From positions 434,001 through 498,000 of the forward strand of contig NZ_BJML01000001.1 in NCBI RefSeq assembly GCF_006539145.1: a DNA stretch of 64,000 nt. Reading direction: 5' to 3'. The notes under the pieces were generated by a model that was given only the letters and a program-made list of their open reading frames with translations, had not been told where the DNA came from and made no database searches. Made by a program: the position numbers and the translations under genes. Positions 56,537 through 64,000 of this stretch are shown here, one piece after another. Numbering within the stretch: the stretch's first letter is position 1; every line of letters starts with the position of its first letter. Source of the DNA: Microbacterium testaceum. Lineage in GTDB: Bacteria; Actinomycetota; Actinomycetes; Actinomycetales; Microbacteriaceae.

Positions 56537-58201
56537 ATGGATCCCGCAGCCCTCTCCGCCGCCCTGCTCGCTGTCATCGCCCCGCTCGCCGAGGCGCGAC
56601 GAGAGGGTTCCTCGGCCGGGATCACGGCCGCCGACCTGCCGCTCGAGCGGCCCAAGAACCGCGATCACGGTGACTGGGCGTCCAACGCCGCCCTGAAGCT
56701 CTCGAAGGTCATCGGGGCCAACCCCCGTGAGTTCGCGGCAGAGATCGCCGCCGGCCTCGAATCCGTCGACGGCATCGCGAGCGTCGAGGTCGCCGGCCCC
56801 GGATTCATCAACATCCGGCTGGACGCCGCGGCCGCCGGTGCGCTGGCCCGCACGATCGTCGAGCAGGGCGCCGCGTTCGGCTCGAACGACAGCCAGAGCG
56901 GCAACACGATCAATCTCGAGTTCGTCAGCGCCAATCCGACCGGTCCCTTGCACATCGGCCACACCCGCTGGGCGGCCCTGGGCGACGCGATCGCCCGCGT
57001 GCTCCTCGCGAGCGGGGCAACCCTGGTGCGCGAGTTCTACATCAACGACGCCGGTGCCCAGATGGAGCGATTCGGCCGCTCGGTGGTCGCCGCCATCGCC
57101 GGCGAGCCGACACCCGAAGACGGCTACGGCGGCGCCTACATCGCCGCTCTCGCCGAGCGCGTGCAGGCCGCCCGCACCGACATCCTCGAGCTCGACCGCG
57201 CCGAGCAGGTCTCGGTCGCCACCGAGCTCGCCTACGGCTTCCAGCTCGGCGAGATCCAGGCCTCGCTCGCGCGCTTCAACGTGCACTTCGACGTCTGGTT
57301 CTCGGAGCGCGACCTGCACGCCCGCATCGAGGGCAAGCCGAGCCTCGTCGACGAGGCTGTCGACCGCCTGCGCGAGCAGGGCCACGTTTTCGACGAGGAC
57401 GACGCCGTGTGGGTGCGCACGACCGACTTCGGCGACGACAAGAACCGCGTCATCCGTCGCTCGAACGGCGAGTACACCTACTTCGCCGCCGACGCCGCTT
57501 ACTACCTCAACAAGGGCGACCGCGGGTTCGCTCACAAGATCTACCTGCTCGGCGCCGACCACCACGGCTACGTGCACCGCCTCAAGGCGCTCGCCGGAGC
57601 CGCGGGCGACGACCCCGAGAAGGACATCGAGGTGCTCATCGGGCAGCTCGTCTCGATCAACGGTGCGCGCCTGTCCAAGCGGGCGGGCAACATCGTCGAG
57701 CTCGACGACCTGCAGGCGTGGCTCGGAACCGACGCCCTGCGCTACTCGCTCGCGCGTTACCCGGCCGACTCGCCGCTGACGCTCGACCCCGAGATCCTGC
57801 AGAAGCGCACCAACGACAACCCCGTCTTCTACGTGCAGTACGCCCACGCGCGCACGCACAACGTCGCGCGCAATGCCGCCGATTCGGGTGTGGACCGCTC
57901 CGAGTTCGCCCCCGAACTCCTCGGGCACGAGACCGAGTCGGCCCTCCTCGGCGCGCTGCAGGAGTACCCGCGCATCGTCGCGTACGCCGCCGAGGTGCGC
58001 GAGCCGCATCGCGTCGCGCGCTACCTCGAAGAACTCGCGGGTCTCTATCACCGGTGGTACGACAACTGCCGCGTCATCCCGCTCGGCGACGCCCCGGTCG
58101 AGTCCGTGCACCGCACGCGTCTGTGGCTGAACGATGCGACCGGTCAGGTGCTGCGAAACGGCCTCGACCTGCTCGGCGTCAGCGCTCCGGAGCGGATGTA
58201 G
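56537..58201 (+). CDS. argS: Arginyl-tRNA synthetase
   Basis: Class I synthetase charging tRNA-Arg. The 554-residue product has the N-terminal Add1 domain (ITAADLPLERPKNRDHGDWA), HIGH motif SANPTGPLHIGHTRWAALGD, a KMSKS-like NGARLSKRAGNIVELDDL, and the helical C-terminal anticodon-binding region with YVQYAHARTHNVARNA. Full length. It is followed after 3 nt by the DUF2993-like gene and then the lysine/threonine genes; a leaderless start is likely. Confidence 0.97.
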   Translation: MDPAALSAALLAVIAPLAEARREGSSAGITAADLPLERPKNRDHGDWASNAALKLSKVIGANPREFAAEIAAGLESVDGIASVEVAGPGFINIRLDAAAAGALARTIVEQGAAFGSNDSQSGNTINLEFVSANPTGPLHIGHTRWAALGDAIARVLLASGATLVREFYINDAGAQMERFGRSVVAAIAGEPTPEDGYGGAYIAALAERVQAARTDILELDRAEQVSVATELAYGFQLGEIQASLARFNVHFDVWFSERDLHARIEGKPSLVDEAVDRLREQGHVFDEDDAVWVRTTDFGDDKNRVIRRSNGEYTYFAADAAYYLNKGDRGFAHKIYLLGADHHGYVHRLKALAGAAGDDPEKDIEVLIGQLVSINGARLSKRAGNIVELDDLQAWLGTDALRYSLARYPADSPLTLDPEILQKRTNDNPVFYVQYAHARTHNVARNAADSGVDRSEFAPELLGHETESALLGALQEYPRIVAYAAEVREPHRVARYLEELAGLYHRWYDNCRVIPLGDAPVESVHRTRLWLNDATGQVLRNGLDLLGVSAPERM

Positions 58202-58204
58202 ACG

Positions 58205-58975
58205 ATGACGGATGCCACGGCCCCCCGCCGCCGCACCGGTCGGTGGATCGCCGTCCTCGTGGTCGTCGTCGTCCTGCTCGCCGGGGCGATCGTGGCCGCG
58301 GAGTTCATCGCTCGCTCGGTCGTCACCAGCACGGTGCGCTCGCTCGTGGTGAAGAACGTCGGTCTGCCCGACGATCAGAACGTCGACGTGTCGGTGGCGG
58401 GCCTCGTTCTGCCGCAGCTTCTGCGCGGACGCCTCGACGAGGTCGCCGTGTCGTCGAACGACGTGACCCTCGGGCCGATCACCGGCGACGTCCGGGTCGA
58501 TCTGCGCGGCGTCCCCGTCTCGGGCGACGCGGCGGCGGACGGCGGAGTGGCTTCGGTGCGTCTCGACCAGGATCAGCTCAAGGCGCTGCTCGCCGAGGTG
58601 CCCGACCTTCCGGCCAGCACCGTCACCGTCGCCGCGCCCGACGTGAAGCTGGAGACCTCTCTCTCGCTCTTCGGCATCGCGATCCCCGTCGGCGTCGGGG
58701 TCACCCCCGGTGCCGCATCGGGTGATCTGACGCTCACGCCGTCGTCGTTCCAGGTGGGCGGCAACGCGATCGACGCCGACACCCTGCGCGGCCAATTCGG
58801 CGGCGTGGCCGATTCCGTTCTGAAGACGACGAGCCTCTGCATCGCGGACCGTCTCCCGAAGGGGCTCACCCTGACGTCGGCCACCGTCCAGGGGCAGGAC
58901 CTCGTCGCGACCTTCGACGTGGCCGGCGGCATCCTGAACGATCCCTCCCTGCAGAGCGACGGCACCTGCGGCTGA
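58205..58975 (+). CDS. DUF2993-like membrane-anchored protein
   Basis: 256-residue protein with an N-terminal signal-anchor helix (RWIAVLVVVVVLLAGAIVAA) and an extracytoplasmic beta-rich domain resembling the actinobacterial DUF2993 (LmeA-like) group, seen in AEFIARSVVTSTVRSLVVKN, LPQLLRGRLDEVAVSSNDVT and VTVAAPDVKLETSLSLFGIA. In mycobacteria LmeA affects mannoglycolipid maturation. Starts 3 nt after argS, so co-transcribed. Confidence 0.8.
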   Translation: MTDATAPRRRTGRWIAVLVVVVVLLAGAIVAAEFIARSVVTSTVRSLVVKNVGLPDDQNVDVSVAGLVLPQLLRGRLDEVAVSSNDVTLGPITGDVRVDLRGVPVSGDAAADGGVASVRLDQDQLKALLAEVPDLPASTVTVAAPDVKLETSLSLFGIAIPVGVGVTPGAASGDLTLTPSSFQVGGNAIDADTLRGQFGGVADSVLKTTSLCIADRLPKGLTLTSATVQGQDLVATFDVAGGILNDPSLQSDGTCG

Positions 58976-59209
58976 CCGTCCCGCCCGACGAAGAGCATCG
59001 CCCCGGACGTCCGCGTGTGCGTTCATCCCGGTCGCGTGCCGCGAAGCCCCCGCCCCTTCGGAACCGAGACAGTAGGGGCGGTCGTGTGGGAAAGGGGCGG
59101 CATGCGTCGTGCCCTAGACTGCAAGGACTGCCCGCCGCGTGACTCTCCGCGCGGGTGGGAGCCGTGATCCGCGGCCGTCGCGTCGCCGCAAAACCCGATT
59201 GGTCCCCCT
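58976..59209. other. lysA upstream region
   Basis: 234 nt between the DUF2993-like gene and lysA. A -10-like TAGACT at 59115-59120 (in CCCTAGACTGC) precedes a ~90-nt GC-rich leader. No riboswitch consensus, such as a lysine box, is visible in the leader. Confidence 0.5.
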
Positions 59210-60658
59210 GTGTCCGCCTCGCACTCCGCGCTCGTGCCCGCCTGGCTCACCGCCCCGGCCGAAGCGAACGAGCTCGTCGCCTCCGTCTGGCCCGCCTCGG
59301 CCCACCGCGTCGACGACGGGTCGGTCGAAGTCGGCGGGGTCTCGGTCTTCGATCTCCGTGACCGTTTCGGAACGCCGCTCTACGTCCTCGACGAGGACGA
59401 GGTGCGCGCCCATGCCCGTCGTGCGCGCTCCGCTTTCGATGCCGCGGCCGCACGCCACGGCATCCGGGCCCGCGTGTACTACGCCGGCAAGGCCTTCCTG
59501 TCGGCCGAGGTCGTGCGCTGGGTCGTCGCCGAGGGTCTCTCCGTCGATGTCTGCACGCGCGGGGAGCTCGAGGTCGCCCTCGCCGGGGGCGCCGAGCCCG
59601 CGCGCCTGGGCTTCCACGGCAACAACAAGAGCGTGAGCGAGCTCGAGCGCGCCGTCGAGGTCGGCATCGGTTCGGTCGTGGTCGACAGCCCGATCGAGAT
59701 CGAGCGTCTCGCCGCGATCGCCGAGCGGCGCGGCGCCGTGCAGCCGGTGCTCGTGCGGGTGCGCACGGGCGTGCACGCCGAGACCCACGCGTTCCTGGCC
59801 ACGGCCCACGAAGACCAGAAGTTCGGCTTCTCGCTCGAGGGCGCGGCCGAGGCCGTCGCCCGCATCCGCGAGCTGTCGAGCCTGCGGTTCGTGGGGCTGC
59901 ACGCGCACATCGGCTCGCAGATCTTCGACTCCTCCGGTTTCCGCGAGTCGGCCGCGCGCCTGGTCGACCTGCACGCCGATCTGCTGGCCGGGGGAGAGAT
60001 CCCCCTTCTCAACGTCGGCGGCGGCTTCGGCATCTCCTACACCTCGGTCGACGACCCGAAGCCCATCGAAGAGATCGCCGACGGCATCGTCGATGCCATC
60101 GCCGACGAGTGCGCGGTGCGCGGCATCCCGATGCCCGATGTCGCCACCGAACCGGGGCGCGTCATCGTCGGTCAGGCCGGCATCACGCTCTACGAGGTGG
60201 GCACGGTCAAGACCGTGACCGCGGGGGAGGACCTCGACCGCACCTACGTCAGCGTCGACGGCGGCATGAGCGACAACGCCCGCCCCGCGCTGTACGGCGC
60301 CGATTTCTCGGCGCGCCTCGTCTCTCGCGCGAGCTCCGAGACTCCCGCCCTCTCGCGCGTCGTCGGACGTCACTGCGAGTCGGGCGACATCGTCGTGGAT
60401 GCCGAGTACCTTCCCGCCGACGTGGCACCGGGCGATCTGCTCGCGGTGCCCGCCACCGGCGCGTACTGCTTCTCCCTCGCGAGCAACTACAACTACACGC
60501 CGCGCCCGCCGGTTGTCGCGGTGCGCGACGGACAGGCCCGTGTGATCGTGCGCGGAGAGAGCATCGACGACCTGCTCGCGCGCGACGCCGGGATCCCGGC
60601 ATCCGATTCCCCCCTTCCCCGAGGTACGACCTCACCACCCCACGGAGACACCGAATGA
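59210..60658 (+). CDS. lysA: Diaminopimelate decarboxylase
   Basis: PLP enzyme making L-lysine from meso-diaminopimelate. The 482-residue product has the PLP Lys in RARVYYAGKAFLSAEVVRWV, HIGSQIF, the GGGFGI phosphate-binding loop (LNVGGGFGISYTS), and the C-terminal catalytic GRHCESGDIVV and AYCFSLASNYNYTPRP (substrate Tyr). GTG 59210 gives a normal N-terminus. Its stop overlaps the hom ATG, forming the first gene of a lysine/threonine operon. Confidence 0.97.
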   Translation: MSASHSALVPAWLTAPAEANELVASVWPASAHRVDDGSVEVGGVSVFDLRDRFGTPLYVLDEDEVRAHARRARSAFDAAAARHGIRARVYYAGKAFLSAEVVRWVVAEGLSVDVCTRGELEVALAGGAEPARLGFHGNNKSVSELERAVEVGIGSVVVDSPIEIERLAAIAERRGAVQPVLVRVRTGVHAETHAFLATAHEDQKFGFSLEGAAEAVARIRELSSLRFVGLHAHIGSQIFDSSGFRESAARLVDLHADLLAGGEIPLLNVGGGFGISYTSVDDPKPIEEIADGIVDAIADECAVRGIPMPDVATEPGRVIVGQAGITLYEVGTVKTVTAGEDLDRTYVSVDGGMSDNARPALYGADFSARLVSRASSETPALSRVVGRHCESGDIVVDAEYLPADVAPGDLLAVPATGAYCFSLASNYNYTPRPPVVAVRDGQARVIVRGESIDDLLARDAGIPASDSPLPRGTTSPPHGDTE

Positions 60659-62010
60659 CCGACTACCGCACGCTTCGCGTGGCGCTCCTCGGCGCCGGCG
60701 CCGTCGGCTCGCAGGTCGCCGACCTGCTGCTCAAGCACGGCGACGAGCTCGCCGACCGCGCCGGAGCGAAGCTCGAACTCGCCGGCATCGCCGTGCGCAA
60801 TCTCGACGCCAAGCGCGACGTCGATCTCCCTCAGGAGTTGTTCACCACCGACGCAGACACCCTGATCGTCGGAAGCGACATCGTCATCGAGCTGATGGGC
60901 GGCATCGAGCCCGCACGCACGCAGGTGCTGCACGCGATCGCCTCGGGCGCCGACGTCGTCACCGCCAACAAGGCGCTGCTGGCCACGCACGGCTCCGAGG
61001 TCTTCGAGGCCGCCGATCAGGTGGGTGCCGAGGTGTACTACGAGGCCGCCGCCGCCGGTGCCATCCCGATCATCCGCCCGCTGCGCGACTCGCTCGCCGG
61101 CGACCGGGTGGTACGCATCATGGGAATCGTCAACGGCACGACGAACTACATCCTCGATCGCATGGACACCGAGGGCGCCGACTTCGCCGACGTCCTCGCC
61201 CAGGCGCAGGCCCTCGGGTACGCCGAGGCCGATCCCACCGCCGACGTCGAGGGCTACGACGCCGCGCAGAAGGCCGCGATCCTCGCCAGCCTCGCGTTCC
61301 ACACGACCGTCCCGCTGGATGCCGTCCACCGCGAGGGCATCACCTCGGTCGACGCCGCGATGATCGAGTCGGCGCGTCACGCCGGGTACGTGATCAAGCT
61401 GCTCGCGGTGTGCGAGCGTCTGGCCGCCGAGGACGGCGGTACCGAATCGATCTCCGTGCGCGTGTACCCGGCCCTCGTCGAACGCACCCATCCTCTCGCG
61501 AGTGTGCACGGTGCGAACAACGCCGTCTTCGTGCAGGCCGAGGCCGCGGGCGACCTGATGTTCTACGGTGCCGGCGCCGGTGGCGTGCAGACCGCCTCCG
61601 CGGTCCTCGGCGACGTCGTCTCGGCAGCGCGCCGCCACATCGCGGGTGGTGTGGGCGTCGGCGAGTCGACGCGCGCGAACCTCCCGGCCGTGCCGATCGG
61701 TCGCGTCATCACGCGTTACCAGATCACCCTCGAGGTCGACGATCAGCCGGGCGTCCTCGCGACGGTCGCCGGGATTCTCAGTGAGGGGCGCGTCTCGATC
61801 GCGACGGTCGAGCAGACGGTCATCGAGGCGACTCCGGATGCCGGAGACTCGGGCGCTGCGACAGGCTCAGCGACCGGAGCGGGATCCGCCCGCCTGGTCA
61901 TCGGAACACACAAGGCACGCGAGCAGGATTTGAGCGAGACCGTCGAGCGTCTCGCCGCGAGCGGCGTCGTCGAGCGCGTGGTCTCCGTGCTGCGCGTGGA
62001 AGGGAATTGA
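60655..62010 (+). CDS. hom: Homoserine dehydrogenase
   Basis: NAD(P)-dependent enzyme converting aspartate semialdehyde to homoserine. The 451-residue product has an N-terminal Rossmann fold ([20 protein letters not shown]), the catalytic [20 protein letters not shown] (Lys/Glu region) and [10 protein letters not shown], and a C-terminal ACT domain ([20 protein letters not shown]) for threonine feedback. A 20-residue Ala/Gly/Thr insert lies within the ACT region. ATGA overlaps with lysA; thrC starts 2 nt after its stop. Confidence 0.97.
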   Translation: MTDYRTLRVALLGAGAVGSQVADLLLKHGDELADRAGAKLELAGIAVRNLDAKRDVDLPQELFTTDADTLIVGSDIVIELMGGIEPARTQVLHAIASGADVVTANKALLATHGSEVFEAADQVGAEVYYEAAAAGAIPIIRPLRDSLAGDRVVRIMGIVNGTTNYILDRMDTEGADFADVLAQAQALGYAEADPTADVEGYDAAQKAAILASLAFHTTVPLDAVHREGITSVDAAMIESARHAGYVIKLLAVCERLAAEDGGTESISVRVYPALVERTHPLASVHGANNAVFVQAEAAGDLMFYGAGAGGVQTASAVLGDVVSAARRHIAGGVGVGESTRANLPAVPIGRVITRYQITLEVDDQPGVLATVAGILSEGRVSIATVEQTVIEATPDAGDSGAATGSATGAGSARLVIGTHKAREQDLSETVERLAASGVVERVVSVLRVEGN

Positions 62011-62011
62011 C

Positions 62012-63094
62012 ATGGCACACCTCTGGGGCGGAGTCCTCCGCGAATACGCCGACCGTCTGGGTGTCACCGACGCCTCCACTGTCGTCACCCTCGGCGAGGG
62101 CGGCACGCCGCTGCTTCCGGCGCCGGCGCTCTCGCGCCGCACCGGCGCCGACGTGTGGGTGAAGTACGAGGGGATGAATCCCACCGGGTCGTTCAAGGAT
62201 CGCGGCATGACCGTGGCTCTCTCGCGTGCCGTCGAGCACGGCGCCAAGGCCGTCATCTGCGCCTCGACCGGCAACACCTCGGCCTCCGCCGCCGCGTACG
62301 CCGCGCACGCCGGCATCACCGCCGCGGTGCTCGTGCCCGAGGGCAAGATCGCCATGGGCAAGCTCAGCCAGGCCGTGGCCCACAACGGCCGGCTCATCCA
62401 GATCCGCGGCAACTTCGACGACTGCCTCGAGATCGCGCGCGAGCTCGCCGACCACTACCCGGTGCACCTGGTCAACTCGGTGAACCCCGACCGCATCGAG
62501 GGGCAGAAAACCGCCGCCTACGAGGTCGTCGAGGTTCTGGGCGACGCCCCCGACTTCCACTTCATCCCCGTCGGCAACGCCGGCAACTACACCGCCTACT
62601 CGCGCGGCTACCGCGAAGAGGCCGCCCGCGGTGTCTCCACCCGCGTGCCGCGCATGTTCGGCTTCCAGGCCGCCGGCTCCGCGCCCCTCGTGCGCGGCGA
62701 GGTCGTCAAGCAGCCCGAGACCATCGCGAGCGCGATCCGCATCGGCAACCCCGCGTCGTGGGAGCTGGCTCTCGAGGCGCGCGACGCCACCGACGGCTAC
62801 TTCGGCGCGATCGACGACGCCGGCATCCTCGAGGCGCAGAAGATCCTCGCCGGCGAGGTGGGCATCTTCGTCGAGCCCGCCTCCGCGATCAGCGTCGCGG
62901 GTCTGCTCGAACGCGCCGAGGCCGGGGTCGTCCCCGCGGGCGCCAAGGTCGTCCTCACCGTCACGGGCCACGGGCTCAAGGACCCCCAGTGGGCCCTGCG
63001 TCGCGCCGACGGCACCGACGTCTCGCCCACTGTCGTCGACGCCGCCACCTCGGAGGTCGCCTCCGTGCTCGACCTTCAGCCGGTGACCGCGTGA
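62012..63094 (+). CDS. thrC: Threonine synthase
   Basis: PLP enzyme converting phosphohomoserine to threonine. The 360-residue product has the PLP Lys in [16 protein letters not shown] (near residue 59), [33 protein letters not shown], and [15 protein letters not shown] near the C-terminus. Length is that of the short, plant-unlike bacterial form. Its stop overlaps the thrB GTG. Confidence 0.97.
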   Translation: MAHLWGGVLREYADRLGVTDASTVVTLGEGGTPLLPAPALSRRTGADVWVKYEGMNPTGSFKDRGMTVALSRAVEHGAKAVICASTGNTSASAAAYAAHAGITAAVLVPEGKIAMGKLSQAVAHNGRLIQIRGNFDDCLEIARELADHYPVHLVNSVNPDRIEGQKTAAYEVVEVLGDAPDFHFIPVGNAGNYTAYSRGYREEAARGVSTRVPRMFGFQAAGSAPLVRGEVVKQPETIASAIRIGNPASWELALEARDATDGYFGAIDDAGILEAQKILAGEVGIFVEPASAISVAGLLERAEAGVVPAGAKVVLTVTGHGLKDPQWALRRADGTDVSPTVVDAATSEVASVLDLQPVTA

Positions 63095-64000
63095 GCTCAG
63101 GCCCCGGTCGTCGGGTCGCCGTCCGCGTTCCCGCCACCAGCGCGAACCTCGGGCCCGGCTTCGACACCCTCGGCCTCGCCCTGAGCGTCTACGACGAACT
63201 CGTCGTCGAGCAGCTCGACGGCGATCGCCTCGAGATCGAGGTCGAGGGCGAGGGGACGGTCGACGTCCCCCGCGACGCCTCGCACCTCGTGGTGCGCGCG
63301 ATGGCGCACACCTACGCCTCGGTCGGTCGCTCCCTTCCGGGGCTCCGGCTGACGGCGCACAACGTGATCCCGCACGGGCGCGGCATGGGGTCGTCGGGGG
63401 CCGCGGTGGTCGCCGGCATCCTGGCCGCCAAGGGCCTGCTCGAGGGAGAGGCCGCCTTCAGCGACGTCGACCTGCTGCGCCTGGCCACCGAGATGGAGGG
63501 CCACCCCGACAACGTCGCGCCCGGCCTGTTCGGCGGACTCACCATCGCGTGGATGGATGCCGCCGGCCCCCAGCACAAGCAGCTCATCGTCCACCGCGGC
63601 GTCTCTCCGCTGGTCTTCGTCCCGAGCTTCACCATGTCGACCGCGGTGGCGCGGAGCCTGCAGCCCCTGCAGGTGCCGCGCGAGGATGCGGTGTTCAACG
63701 TCTCGCGTTCGGCTCTGCTGATCGCGGCGATGACGCAGAGTCCCGAGCTGTTGATGGCGGCGACCGAAGACAAGCTGCACCAGAACTATCGCGCGCAGGC
63801 CATGCCCGAGACCGATCGGCTCGTGCGGGCCCTCCGCGCGGAGGGGTACGCGGCGGTCGTGTCGGGAGCCGGGCCCAGCGTGCTGGTGCTGGCCGACGGG
63901 CCGGGGCAGCGACTCGAGGCGGCGGATCTTATGGCATCCGTGGTCGACACCCCGTGGCAGGCGCTCATGCTCGCCGTCGACGTCAAGGGTGGTACAGTGA
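63091..64000 (+). CDS. thrB: Homoserine kinase, 3' end outside the window
   Basis: GHMP kinase phosphorylating homoserine. Visible are [20 protein letters not shown], the GHMP glycine loop [35 protein letters not shown], and the C-terminal [14 protein letters not shown]. 303 codons are present and the frame is open at base 64000; homologues are about 310-320 residues, so only a few residues are missing. GTG 63091 overlaps the thrC stop. Confidence 0.96.
   Translation, partial: MSSGPGRRVAVRVPATSANLGPGFDTLGLALSVYDELVVEQLDGDRLEIEVEGEGTVDVPRDASHLVVRAMAHTYASVGRSLPGLRLTAHNVIPHGRGMGSSGAAVVAGILAAKGLLEGEAAFSDVDLLRLATEMEGHPDNVAPGLFGGLTIAWMDAAGPQHKQLIVHRGVSPLVFVPSFTMSTAVARSLQPLQVPREDAVFNVSRSALLIAAMTQSPELLMAATEDKLHQNYRAQAMPETDRLVRALRAEGYAAVVSGAGPSVLVLADGPGQRLEAADLMASVVDTPWQALMLAVDVKGGTV

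Noticed and set aside
54644..59026. A 1460-codon open frame on the minus strand antisense to the kinase, argS and DUF2993 genes
   Set aside because: The plus strand carries recognisable proteins over the whole length; the antisense product is Gly/Arg/Asp low-complexity without any motif, as expected from GC-rich codon bias.
58976..59209. Lysine riboswitch in front of lysA
   Set aside because: The leader is only ~90 nt from the likely -10 box to the start codon, too short for the class, and none of its conserved segments can be seen.

Overview
The window is a GC-rich stretch of an actinobacterial chromosome, most likely from a motile member of the Microbacteriaceae (Microbacterium or a close relative). 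This rests on very high GC, many GTG starts, 4-nt ATGA/GTGA overlaps between operon genes, TANNNT -10 boxes lying directly in front of start codons, a DtxR/IdeR-type iron box, and gene families typical of that group (DUF3097, DUF7882-like, DUF6458-like, TerB-BRCT exonuclease). Genus assignment is inference; no rRNA is present.

Region 1 (1-18264) is a co-oriented flagellar cluster: fliH, fliI, fliJ, fliK, flgD, flgE, flbD, motA, motB, fliM, fliN, fliO, fliP, fliQ, fliR, flhB, flhA, csrA, flgN, flgK, flgL, fliW. It supplies the export ATPase and gate, hook cap and hook, stator, most of the C-ring, hook-filament junction proteins with a chaperone, and the CsrA/FliW pair that controls flagellin translation in other bacteria. 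Flagellin, filament cap, MS ring, FliG and chemotaxis genes are not in the window. Three intergenic gaps carry the same GTTAC-N17-GCGATAGT element, read here as the flagellar sigma-factor promoter.

Region 2 (18265-24187) holds a phage-like HU-family gene convergent with, and overlapping, an AAA ATPase gene of phage-like appearance; an unknown protein; then a phosphoribosyltransferase, uracil-DNA glycosylase, a GNAT acetyltransferase, and a protealysin-like M4 metalloprotease followed by a probable emfourin-type inhibitor.

Region 3 (24312-30307) is a minus-strand peptide/nickel-type ABC importer (binding lipoprotein, two permeases, two ATPases) with an alpha/beta hydrolase upstream. Region 4 (30412-38311) mixes an AhpD-like protein, a tyrosine phosphatase, an iron-regulated SIP-domain gene, an arginase-family enzyme, PspA, a TPM-domain membrane protein, DUF3097 and trmB.

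Region 5 (38308-48798) has a CPBP protease, a guanidine-III riboswitch in front of a SugE/Gdx-type exporter, a PIG-V-like membrane mannosyltransferase, a GAF histidine kinase, an FAD oxidoreductase, a Nei-type glycosylase next to a spore-photoproduct-lyase-like radical SAM enzyme, and a MarR regulator with a palindromic operator. Region 6 (48868-55693) has a 29-codon gene with its own terminator ahead of rtcB, a DEDDh-TerB-BRCT exonuclease, tRNA-Arg(CCG), and a Ser/Thr kinase with a lipoprotein. Region 7 (55694-64000) ends with a transglutaminase, argS, a DUF2993-like protein and the lysA-hom-thrC-thrB operon for aspartate-family amino acids; thrB runs off the right edge.
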